64,000 bases of DNA, from assembly GCF_018687715.1 (NCBI RefSeq), contig NC_056755.1, positions 38,311,501 through 38,375,500 on the forward strand. Direction: 5' to 3'. Below the pieces are notes generated by a model that was not told the origin of the DNA, did not search any database, and saw only the letters and a list, made by a program, of their open reading frames with translations. Position numbers and translations under genes: made by a program. This document shows positions 1 to 10,050 of this stretch, piece by piece. This DNA comes from Carya illinoinensis. Taxonomy: Eukaryota > Streptophyta > Magnoliopsida > Fagales > Juglandaceae. Positions within the stretch are counted from its first letter, which is position 1; the number at the start of each line of letters is the position of its first letter.

Positions 1-1326
1 GGCGTACATCTTTCTTCTCAGTTTAAAAGCAAATAGTCAAGGAGTAAAAAATTGGATTAAAAAACCAAAAAATATATGAGTTCTATTGAAGCAAGAAGCT
101 TTTAATTCGCTTGTATTATTTCAATAGAACAAAAAATCAAGCATCCCTTAATTTGTAAGCTGAATAATGAACATTTTCAATGCTTGTGCAGTGCAGTGCA
201 GGTTTGTTTAGAATTGATAGAGATCGGCATTGACTATAAAGAATGGAAGTGTGCACTTTTTTCTCAATTTTTTTTTTCTTTTTCAGTCTCTTTTCATCAA
301 TACAACTCTCATCTTTATGACACTTTCACACAAAAGCTCCATCCATATCTTACTCGCCTAACCTAACCATTCATTCAAACACCCATCATTGAATATCCAG
401 CAGACCCTCCACACTGAGGAAATAGAATCTCAAAGTTCAACAGAATATTTTCCACATAGAGAAAAAAGATCGAGCAATATACAGAAATTCAATGAAACCA
501 ACAAAACATTATGAGAACAGACTTGCATATAGAATCTCAATGAAATCAACAAATCTTTGTAAGAATAGAACCACAAGTCCAAATCATGTACACATGCAAA
601 CTCCTAGATCCATATTTTGAGGAGAAAAAATTTGTGCTTTCATGCATTTTGGAGAGAGAGAGAGAGAGAGAGAGAGAGATTCCAAGAAACTAAAGTATTT
701 CACCCATATATTTAGTGAATCGATATACGCTAAAGAAAAAAAAATCTAATGTTTACCTCAGTTGTGAGAGCAAATCTTGAAGCAGAAGACAATAGATGGT
801 CGGTGATGGAGTTGATGAGCAAAGTCGAGGAAGACGGAAGAGAGGGTTCAATCTTTGGTGCCAAGCAAAGAGAAAGCATGGGAAGTAGGAACAAGAGAGA
901 GGGGGTCTAAAATGAAAATAAAGATAACTTGAAGAAATGGAAAAATCAACACGAGGAGGAAAGAAAAATTAATTAAAAATGTTTACTTTGATGAACAGGA
1001 TCCTCAACATGTAGAGGGATCACTGTAACAAAATGTAAAGTGTTTTTAAAATATAAAATTCAATGGAGTTGTATTTTAAGAGCATTTCTTTATATTTTAA
1101 AGAAAAATATATTTTATAAGAGTCATTAGGAGTGCTCTCAGCTTCTCATGCTCCCGAGGTGTTGTCCTTTGTCGAATCAATTTGTTCCTGCTATCTCTTT
1201 ATGTTGTTGCTTTCATCCAAGACATAATCATCATACTCTTTTTTCAAAAATTTAAGTGTTCAAGATAAAATAAATAATAAAATCTATATTTCCTTTTAAA
1301 TTTCTAAAATAAATAATATATCGGAA

Positions 1327-1395
1327 CAGAGGTTGAAGTTAGAACTGGTGACTTCTTGACCTACAGTCAAATGCTCTACCACTGAGCTATGACCC
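1327..1395 (-). pseudogene. tRNA-Cys-like pseudogene
   Basis: Read on the minus strand, this begins GGGTCATAGC and has a well preserved D arm (TAGCTCAGTGGTAGAGCA) and an anticodon arm like plant nuclear tRNA-Cys. The anticodon position reads GTA where tRNA-Cys has GCA. The 3' half is eroded: the T-stem does not pair and the acceptor 3' strand is absent. It is probably a dead tRNA copy or the head of a tRNA-derived SINE; no SINE tail was confirmed. Confidence 0.55.
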
Positions 1396-1669
1396 TTTAT
1401 ATTAACGAGCACAAAGTTCCAACCCCAACAGCACAACGCTATACAAGAAGTAGTTGCCTCACCTCTTAATTGACGCTACAGCCTAGAAATACATTTGCCA
1501 CTAGAGGGGAAGCAGGCCAATCATGAGACTACGAAAAACTAAAAAGAACCACCATTTAAGGTTGTCTTTCTTTTGGGCTTTGGGCCTAGAGAACAACGTA
1601 CGAAGCCAACCCAATAGTTCTATTTTCAATATTTTATTTTCTTCGGTGAGGCTTGGCCCCATTTGAATT

Positions 1670-1778
1670 TGTAAAGTATTTTCATTTCATTTATATCATC
1701 TTATTACTTCTTATCATTATAATTTTTTTAAATTTTTACACAAAATATAATAAACAATTCAACATTTTCAAATCCTAA

Positions 1779-1818
<40 letters not shown>

Positions 1819-1832
1819 TAACAATATTCTAT
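1670..1832. repeat. AT-rich interspersed repeat, left half (split by MULE)
   Basis: The run TTTTTACACAAAATATAATAAACAATTCAACATTTTC followed by (AAT)n and AATATTCTAT matches the internal part of the copy at 30965-31195 and, inverted, the copy at 34985-35170. The sequence resumes at 9990, on the far side of the MULE. Confidence 0.6.
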
Positions 1833-3019
1833 CAGTAGTGCTACGTACAACAAAACATGCGTAACCATTACGCACCTAATGCTGAGGTGGCGTTGTCAGA
1901 TGTTTAGTGTATTCAAAAAAAAGGGGGGGGGATTGAAATAGAAATAAGCTCTTCTTTTCAGTCTCTGGTTTCTCCTCAACGCAGAACCCACTTTTCGATT
2001 TTTTTTGGTCTCTCCTCGACGCAGAACCCATTTTCTGATTTTTCTAATTTTTCCTTCATCTCCCCCAAATCTCTTCCTCTACCTTTTGGCCGGTTTGCTC
2101 TATGCCGACGATGTCCTCTGCACGTGACATTATCTTCTACGCACAACGGTCTCAGGTAGTGTTTGCTGATTTCTAAGATAACAAATTTGTGTATAATGTG
2201 TTTCAGGATATCTAGATTTCTCTTTTTCTGTATCCAACAATCCACTGAATGCATTTGCTTTTGTTTATACTAGATAAAGTCATTAATAGATACAACTGGA
2301 CCTTGGACCTGACTTCATGAACGAATGCTTCTGAGATAGTGTTTGTTCCCTATAATATATCTCTTTTAATTGGTCTCTATTAATTGGTCTTAGCCCGAAA
2401 TAAATATATTTAAAATTTCGTTAAGTTTTAATGTCGATGTATCAATCTCAAAAATAGTGTTGGAACCAGATTTCAATAAAGTCATTATTTCTAGGCAAAG
2501 GATGATTCTTCCACTATTTTTTTTTTTCGTTCAAAATTTGATTGGTCAAGAATTCATTACAATACAATATAAGTATGAAGAAATAGTTGTTTAAATATTT
2601 CAATCAACTATTCCTAATCATTATTTGATGCTTTTATCTAATTTATTGAATAAAATTATTACATATTTTTCAAGAAGGATACAAGAAACAGCTGAAACTC
2701 GCCTAACAAACTCTTAACTTTCATACGGGGGGAAGTTCTTATTTCAAGAGGCGATTCCTTAAACAATGGATGAGTTTATTATGGCCATATAATTATTGAA
2801 TTTTAGTATAAATGTTAATAATCGAGTGGTAATTGGAAGTGAAAACTTTTATCAATTGAAAAAAAAAAAAACTGAAATGCATGTTCTTAATTTATTAAAG
2901 TCGTTTTCTTTCTTGATGTTATATATCATTTGAGTAATTTCATTTAATTGAGTTGCTTTTTTTTTTTCTCACTCTTAAAAGTTATTATTTGTTCTAAAAC
3001 ATTAGTAAATACCATGTAA
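1833..3019 (+). other. MULE 5' region, no gene recognised
   Basis: This lies upstream of the transposase start. A roughly 47-bp motif (TCTCCTCRACGCAGAACCCA) is directly duplicated at about 1966-2040. A minus-strand open frame at 1976-2254 has no recognisable domain and is not called. Confidence 0.4.
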
Positions 3020-5816
3020 ATGGAGAAAGGGAAAGGGAAAGAGCATGCATATCCTATAACGCCTCTTGCCACGAATCCATCAATTAATCCATCAATTCAG
3101 GTATGTAGAGTTTCTCACCTCTTTCAGTTTTTTTGCTCATTATCATGACATGGTTGTTGAAATCTTAGGTGATACCAAGACCATTTTATACATATTTGTC
3201 AACACCTCCTAGCACAAATGCATCTATCAATCCAACAACTCAGGTACTTTAAATATTAATTTGACACCATAGTTTTATTAATGTCTATATTTATTACTAC
3301 ATCTTTAGTTAATTTTCATTATTGATCTATATTTTAGGTGATACCAATATCATTTTATCCAAATTTCTCAAGTTATATGCATGGGGGCCATGCATCAATG
3401 CCACATGCTTTGTTACCACCTTTCTTACCTTGTCCTAATGCCAACCCATCTTTATGGACTTGTCAGGTGATGAATTAATTCTTTAAATAGGGTGTGTATT
3501 TATAAAAATGTTTATATCGATTTAAATATTGGTTTTTATTGTTGTAAACTGTAGGAAAATCTTATACTAGAATTTCAGTCACCACCTCCCCCCTCTTTGA
3601 TTGGTATTCCATCTGCAAGCTCCAGCCATGTTGAAGAAATTCAAGAGCCCACACCTGACTCGAGGGAGGTTGAAATCTTGTCTACATCCTCTGAATCCGA
3701 AGATAACAATGAGGCCGAGATAGAAAATACAATGAGGGGGCCGATATCATTGAGGAGCCAAAGGTGGGGATGGTCTTCAAATCTTAAGACGAGTTAGTTT
3801 CTTATTATAAAGGCTATGGGAAACAATGTGGTTTTGGGATAATGACTCAAAGGAGTTATAGGTTTGAGGATGGGAGCCTCAGATATATCACGTTTTGTTG
3901 TTCTCGTGGTGGGAAGGCACGGAACCGGACGACAAATGTTGCGAGGCCACGTCCGACGTCAAAGACTGACTGTAAGGCAAAGATAAATACTACGTTCATG
4001 GACGGAGTATTCAAGTTGTTGAGTGTTCACAATTCCCACAATCACGGCCTAAGTCCACAAAAGTCGAGATTCTTTCGCTGCAATAAAGAAGTGAGCGAGT
4101 CTGTTAAGAAAGTATTAGATACAAATGATCAAGCTGGCATTAGATTAAACAAGAGTTTTGCAGCACTTGTGCAAGAAGTGGGTGGATTTGAGAACTTGCT
4201 ATTCAGTGAGAAAGATTGTCGTAATTATATTGATAAGGCACACTACCTTCGACTTGGGAAAGGTGGCGCTGAAGCCCTTCGTCAGTATTTTGCTAGGATG
4301 CAATACAAAAATGATGGATTCTTTTCAAATATCGACCTTGATGATGATGAAAGGTTGAAGAATGTCTTCTGGGTAGATGCACGGAGCAAGGCAACCTACA
4401 AATATTTTGGTGATGTTGTGACATTCGACATCACATACCTAACAAATAGGTATGGAATGCCGTTTGCACCGTTTGTTGGTGTAAACCACCATGGTCAGTC
4501 AATCCTTCTGGGGGCAAGATTGATTTCTAACGAGGATATGGAAACATTTTCATGGCTGTTTCAGACTTGGCTAAACTTAATGGATGGGGAAGTTCCAAAG
4601 GCCATTATCACAGATCAAGATAGAGCTATGAAGAATGCAATTGCTCTCGTCTTTCCCAATACACGACACATATATTGTTTGTGGCATATTCTAAAAAAAA
4701 GTATCTGAGAAACTTGGTTCACATCATGCATACAAAACTAGATTGAAAACTAGTTTGCTGAAGTGTGTGTATGACTCTTAAACCATAAGGGAGTTTGAAA
4801 ATAGTTGGGATGTGTTAATTACCCCGTACAACTTGCAAGAAAATGCTTGGTTGCATAGTTTATATGATGAGCATTTGTTTTGGGTACCAGTATTCTTGAA
4901 AGAAATCTTCTGGGTTGGGATGATTACAATCCAACGAAGCTAGAACATGAATGCTTTCTTCGATGGCTACGTACATTCAAGGACAAACTTAAAAGAGTTT
5001 GTCGATCAATTTGATAATGCATTGCGAAAGAAGATTGAAAATGAAAATGGGGCAGACTTCCATTCATTCAACGTCACAATTCCCGTCGTCTCGATCTCTC
5101 CACTTGAAAAGATATTTCAGAACATATACACTAATGCTAAATTTAGAGAAGTTCAAAAAGAGATAATCGGGATGCTTAGTGTTCTTCCAACTCTACATCG
5201 AAAAGATGGTGTAATCGCAACGTACCATGTAGAAGATGAAGTTGTTGTTGATGATTTCATCAAAAAGGTGACCCAAACTGTGTACTTTAATAAGGCTGAA
5301 TGTGATGTGAAGTGTTCATGCGCACTGTTCGAAATAAGAGAGATATTGTGTAGACATGTGTATTGGCTATTATGAGAGTTAACAAAGTAAAAAAAGTGCC
5401 AGAAAAATACATATTAGATCGATAGAGAAAGGACATTAAAAGGACATACACTCTTATTTGAAGTTCTTATGACTCAGTTGATGCGAGCTCAGAAGTGAGT
5501 AGATATTCACGTATCATGAAGGTATGCTACGAGGTTGCCACAAATGCAGCATCATCTGATAAGAATGCCGAGGATGTGATACATGAGTTACATGAAATGA
5601 ACATCGACTACCTCACCAACAAGTTGCCCCTTCCAACTTGTTCAAACGTTGCAGTTACAACTGTCAATACCACTATAGAGGGGAGTTAAAAAAAAAGTAC
5701 TGAGTCCCCTTCCAGTGATAGGGAAAGGCAGACCACCATTTCTCATGAAGAAATCAATGATTGAGCGGGTCAGACCGACAACGAAGAAGGCTACTCAACA
5801 GAGAAAATGTAAACAG
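3020..5816 (+). pseudogene. FAR1/FHY3-related (FRS-type) MULE transposase, broken
   Basis: The intact family binds DNA through an N-terminal FAR1 zinc finger and carries a MULE transposase domain and a SWIM zinc finger. Three short 5' exons (3020-3100, 3169-3243, 3338-3466) and the start of exon 4 (3555) fit GT-AG borders, all in phase 0. Exon 4 encodes the FAR1 zinc finger (about 3761-4090), the MULE domain (about 4400-4690, with DITYLTNRYGMPFAPFVG and ITDQDRAMKNA) and a SWIM motif (CSCALFE...LCRHV, about 5310-5360). A basic tail near 5720-5816 resembles FRS C-termini. Breaks: a one-base change in a G run near 3735-3740, a stop at 3785-3787, one extra A in the run 4693-4700, stops at 4779-4781 and 4941-4943, and a frameshift near 5365-5372. 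It cannot make transposase. It could be a decayed host FRS gene, but the surrounding element favours a transposon. Confidence 0.85.
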
Positions 5817-6454
5817 GTCAACTCAATACTCCATTATGATAATTTCAGTTTTATCTATCTTATGTAATTGTTTAGACTTAACTTATTTTTAATGATTTAT
5901 AGTTGCATGGAGGAGAAACATGCAGAAATTTATTTGGACATGTAGATATTGGGACTGAAGAGAGTGTTCACATTTAGGTATGATGCATTTTTAAGGATTT
6001 ATAGCCGCATGGTGAGTTAGAGTGTTTGATATGCTTTAAAGTAATCTAGTTTTTTTTTTTTTCCTTTTCTATTGTTAGCAGCCATTGATTTACTGATGTC
6101 TTTCTTTAAATTAATCTACTTTTTTGTATCTATTATTAGCAACCACAAAATACTACAGAGGTGTTGGAATATAGTGGAACCCAGTTGGGTTTTGCAATGA
6201 GTGAGACTCAAGAAAGTGTAATTTTTTTAACTCGGTCACTCTCTTTAAAGTGAATTATATAGTTACATGTAGATATTTTTTTAACCATTATTTAATGGTT
6301 CATAGGTACATATTGGGGTAGATAGAATCCAGTTGGAACCGTTGTCTGAGACACAGCTATGGTTATAAAGGCTACTATAGTTGGTGAAAAGTGGGTTGAG
6401 GAATATTTTGTTGTAGTGTTAACATTTTTTTATGGGTAGTGGAGCTTGCTATGG
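5817..6454 (+). other. Possible 3' exons of the FRS-like gene
   Basis: Short open segments between intron-like stretches (about 5900-5980, 6140-6215 and 6305-6365) carry recurring words such as TEESVHI and ETQESV. They look like duplicated terminal exons. Splicing is a guess. Confidence 0.3.
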
Positions 6455-6960
6455 TGTTGATAGGGTGGGTTGGCCTTTTTTGTGTGGCATTTTCACCATG
6501 CATTTTGTTGCATTTAAACAATGCAGTTTTATGCTTTGGTTGCTTACTAAAGGTGGGATATTTATTTTCTTGAATTTATGGATAATACCTTGATTTCTTG
6601 TTAGATTACTTTACAAGGGATATATTAATCTTCTAGATGGAATCAAGTTTGGTTTATTATTTGACTGAAGTTAAGTTAAGTTAGATAAGTATGAACGGTT
6701 GTTTGGTTTTTGCAGGAATTGGTTTTTGTGTGGCACTTTCACCATGCATTTTCACCATGGTGTTTTATGCTTTGCTTGCTTACTAAAGGTTGGATATTTA
6801 TTTTCTTGAATTTATGTCACATGATGGATTCTTTTCTTGTTAGATTATTTTGTAAGGGATATGTTAATGTTTCTGTCAATACCCAGTTGTGGTTTATTAT
6901 TTGACATAAATTCACGGTTTATTATTTTGCAAGGGATAATGCACGGTTGTTATTTTTTTG
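6455..6960 (+). repeat. Imperfect direct duplication, about 250 bp
   Basis: The run TTTTTGTGTGGCA(T/C)TTTCACCATGCATTTT...GCTTACTAAAGG...TTTATTTTCTTGAATTTATG...GTTTATTATTTGAC occurs at about 6475-6665 and again at 6722-6905. Each copy is followed by a TTTTGCAG|GA(A/G)TTGGT acceptor-like junction (near 6713 and 6963), so an intron end seems to have been duplicated. Confidence 0.7.
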
Positions 6961-7074
6961 CAGGAGTTGGTGAAGAAATATTATGAATTTATCAACTTCC
7001 CCATCTTTATTTGGTCAACCAAGAAGATTGATGTAGAGGTTCCAGTTGATGAAGATGAATTGGGCATTGAATAG
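6961..7074 (+). pseudogene. HSP90 (ER-type, GRP94-like) C-terminal exon fragment
   Basis: After a TTTTTTTGCAG acceptor-like site the frame reads 36 residues including ELVKKYYEFINFPIF and KKIDVEVPVDEDE, then a stop at 7072-7074. From family knowledge, plant ER HSP90 (SHEPHERD/GRP94) has a segment of the form LVKKYSEFINFPI followed by a W, a K-rich stretch and VPxDED. Cytosolic HSP90s differ (KKHSEFISYPI). No other HSP90 exon is visible nearby, so this is a captured gene fragment inside the MULE and not a gene. Confidence 0.7.
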
Positions 7075-7466
7075 ATGTTTTTGTGTATATACGTACATAT
7101 CAATATATATATTTTTCGGTCATGGATAGATGTATGTATTAAAAGTTTCTAGGTTTGGATGTTAGGTTTGGAGACTGCCCAAATTATAACATTTTATTTA
7201 TGAATATATAATGGTTGATACATATGGGTACTTCAATTTTTTGTCTTATGAATATATGAAGTTTGATACAAAAATGATGGGATCCTACATCTGCTTGTAG
7301 CACTCCATGGATACTTATTGAAAAAATAATGGGATCCTACATCTGCTTGTAGCACTGCATGGATGCTTATTGTCTTCTTATTCATGCCATCAAAACTATG
7401 CTTTAAATTACAAGCAGATGCTTTAAACTACATGGTAGAAGTCTACGTTTTTCATGTAAGAAAACT

Positions 7467-7790
7467 TACACAATCCAATTACAAAATCCAGTTGGATACA
7501 CAAGGAACATACACAATCCAGTCACAAAATCTGTAACTCCAGTTACAAAATCCAGTTGGATACACAAGGTACATACACAATCCAATCACAAAATTTGTAA
7601 CTCCAGTTACAAAATCCAGTTGGATACACAAGATACATACACAATCCAGTCACAAAATCTATAACTCTAGTTACAAAGTCCAGTTGGATACACAAGGTAC
7701 ATACACAATCCAGTTACATAATCTGTAACTCCAGTTACAAAATCCAGTTCCCAGCTACATACACAAGGTTATAACATACTAAGGTCACTA
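7467..7790. repeat. 64-bp minisatellite, about 4-5 copies
   Basis: The unit contains CATACACAATCCAGTCACAAAATC and CTCCAGTTACAAAATCCAGTTGGATACACAAGG. Full copies begin near 7508, 7572, 7636 and 7700, with a partial copy on the left. Copies differ by a few bases. It lies between the convergent transposase and GRF genes. Confidence 0.85.
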
Positions 7791-7894
7791 TGGTGACTAC
7801 ATACACATGGATCTAGTATATACATTTTTTGAACTTTTGTCCAACTACATTAACAACATATCAAGCTACCTTGATCAGTGGGTATTCAATATGA

Positions 7895-8392
7895 TCATAC
7901 GAAATACAATAAAATAAAAATAAAAATCACACAATAGATATGAAGAAGTGTGCGTTCATGTCGGATGTCTGGTTGTTGCTTTTGAATATCCAGTCGATCA
8001 TTGTGGACTTCTAACTCCCTCTTCAAAATCTCTTCCTCTCTTTTTCGAAGCTCTTGCTCATTTCTTAACATCTGAATTTCTATCTTCATACGTTCTATTT
8101 CTATTTCCTCACTGATATCTACCCATTTGAAGTAGTTACAATGTGGTAATCCCTAAAAAAACCAAAAAATTAAGTATGTAAATCAAAGAAACAAATGACA
8201 TGTATGTAAAATAAACAAACTTTCCATAAAACTTTCCACATGTTTATTATACTTTGGACACCCAAATTAGGATCGTCCTGGATTTGTCATCATATTTGAA
8301 GTTCTAAGTGAAGCGGGTTGGCCACAAGTACATATTGGGTTGTTCGCCAAAGTACGGTTAACAAGAGAAGATGAAGAAGTTGCTATTGACAT
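7895..8392 (-). pseudogene. GRF-type zinc finger protein with C-terminal membrane segment, broken
   Basis: On the minus strand an ATG at 8392 opens a frame with ICTCGQPASLRTSNMMTNPG, a stop (8269-8267), then FGCPKYNK. After an intron with acceptor TTTTTTAG at about 8153, exon 2 continues GLPHCNYFKWVD. This fits the GRF zinc finger pattern CxCG...NPGR.F.GCP...C.(Y/F)FKW.D. A glutamate- and lysine-rich coiled coil (about 8100-7960) and a hydrophobic tail (IYCVIFIFILLYFV) end at 7895. Small plant GRF proteins of this layout (At4g04775-like) are of unknown function. The internal stop and the unclear exon 1 donor make it a pseudogene. It faces the transposase gene tail to tail. Confidence 0.7.
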
Positions 8393-9980
8393 CCTATCAA
8401 CTAAAGAATCAGAATCAGTATGGTCAAGATGTTTGTGATCATGCCAATATCAGTAGCAAAAAAAAAAAAAAAATGAAAAATCAATAGCAAGAAGAGGTTT
8501 GTGATTCCAATATCATACTTGCAAGACATTATAAACTATATATCTTAAAATATGAATTTTAACATTATATCAACTATGAATTTTGGAGATTATATCTCAA
8601 AACCAACAAGTTGTTGACTGAAAATTTTCTATGAATATGGGAGGAATGGCAGATCATGAGGCATGATCTCTAAACAAATCGAATGGTCTAATGTAAAAAG
8701 ATCATGTGACATCCAGTACGTACCTTACCAAAATTTCATATGCACATCATAAACAATAGATAGCTAATGAGGGGAGTCAGGCTAAGGTAATGGCCTTGAA
8801 TACGTATTAGTAATTTAGGAAGCAAAGCACCAGCCATCATACTTAATCTACATTAATATAATTATTGGAAGATCAAGGGATGGAGCACCAATTATCTGTG
8901 CAAAAGGAAAATTCTCTAAATCATGACTTCCCAGTATAAGTACTACCAGATTAATATCTGTAAAAGGGTAAGACAAAGAATCCTTTTTAGATAAATCATT
9001 GGCTAAAAAAAAACTTCAACTATTTTCTAAAATAGGGACTTCTTCAGACCTGCTCCATCATAAGTTCTAGGGTCATCATAACAAAGTGAATTAATTACTT
9101 CATATGTTCAGTAATGATGAACACCTAATATCAAAAGGAAAATCTACTCCAATATCTTCTAATTTTGGTCTTAAAACTAAAAATTACTCAAATGATTATG
9201 TTTGCCACCTTTCATCATCATTCAATCTATTTTTTATAATATTTTATTTTCTTCTTTTTCAGTGCACACACAAAAGCAAACATAGAGAATGTATCTCTTT
9301 TTTCTTAGGCCTCTGCATCCATTTATTTTGTTCTTATAAATATGTATATATTTTTTCTTTTTTAAGTTTCATTAGTTGCTTAGTTGTGGGAAATAAATAT
9401 CTTATCAATGGAGAAACAGAGAGCTAGAGAGAGGCAAATGAGAGGGATCCTCACCTGAGAATGCGCCGTTGAATGCTGACCACACCGCACGAGGCTTGAC
9501 GTAGAGGAGAGAGGAGCTTGGCCTCGGCGCGATAGCAGGGGGCTTCTAGACGATGAAAACTCTCAGAGAATGGACAAAACAATTTGAGTTACGGTTTTCC
9601 TGAAGGGGATTTGGGAGAATGGTGCGGAATGGATGAAGGAGAAGGTGAAGGATGTGGGAATGGATGAAGGAGAAGAAAAATCTAAAGAAAATATATGAAA
9701 GGGAAGGGAAAGGAGAAGGGAGGAGAAGGAGAAGGAGAAGGAGAAGGGAAAGGGGAAGGGTGCGGGAGGGGGAGAGGACGGGGAAGGAAGAAGATGCTGC
9801 AAGTTTTAATGTTTATTAAACGCACAGTTTTGATTAATGAATTCAAAAATTTCAAGATGCCGCTTACCGCTTATTTGCTGATTCCTCAAACCGCACCGTC
9901 ATTAAGGAAGTCAAGACTGACTTTTGACTTGCCACGTCATATTGGTGTGCTGTGGTTGCGCGGGGCTGGTTATGAATATA
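8393..9980. other. MULE right-hand region, no gene recognised
   Basis: AT-rich DNA up to about 9430 is followed by a purine-rich stretch (GGGAAGGAGAAGG-type, about 9590-9800) and then the putative right terminal repeat. Open frames over the purine tract encode low-complexity Ser/Pro/Phe or Gly/Glu/Lys runs and are artefacts of composition. Confidence 0.5.
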
Positions 9981-9989
9981 ATTTTCTAT

Positions 9990-10050
9990 ATTTTATTTAA
10001 CTTTCATTTAAAACCATCTCATCTCATCTCATCTTATCTTTAAATCCAAA
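9990..10050. repeat. AT-rich interspersed repeat, right half (split by MULE)
   Basis: TATTTTATTTAACTTTCATTTAAAACC followed by CATCTCATCTCATCTTATC is the expected continuation of the half that stops at 1832, judging by the unbroken copy at 30965-31195. Confidence 0.6.

Larger units (their letters stand above)
1..1832. other. Intergenic DNA
   Basis: No convincing gene is seen. The stretch holds a (GA)n tract near 653-680, a decayed tRNA-Cys-like sequence, an (AAT)n tract at about 1781-1817 and the left half of an AT-rich repeat split by the MULE that follows. Short open frames here lack recognisable domains. Confidence 0.6.
1833..9980 (+). mobile_element. Mutator-like element (MULE), decayed, about 8.1 kb
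   Basis: The ends are inferred from an interrupted AT-rich repeat. It breaks off after ATATTCTAT (1824-1832) and resumes with ATTTTCTAT (9981-9989). This 8-of-9 match has the 9-bp size of Mutator target duplications. The two termini share only a weak inverted match: GCGTAACCATTACGCAC...GAGGTGGC starting at 1859, against GCGCAACCACAGCACACC...GACGTGGC on the other strand inside 9961. Contents are a broken FAR1/FRS-type transposase gene, an HSP90-like fragment, tandem repeats and a convergent GRF-zinc-finger gene. The exact termini are uncertain because the inverted repeats are poor. Confidence 0.6.

Noticed and set aside
1976..2254. Minus-strand 92-codon frame as a gene
   Set aside because: No domain, it overlaps a direct duplication, and its frame lies in the MULE leader.
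7467..7790. CRISPR-like array
   Set aside because: The 64-bp units are continuous tandem repeats without unique spacers, in a plant genome.
9563..10000. Open frames on both strands over a purine-rich tract
   Set aside because: Products are low-complexity Ser/Pro/Phe or Gly/Glu/Lys runs dictated by the GGGAAGGAGAAGG composition.
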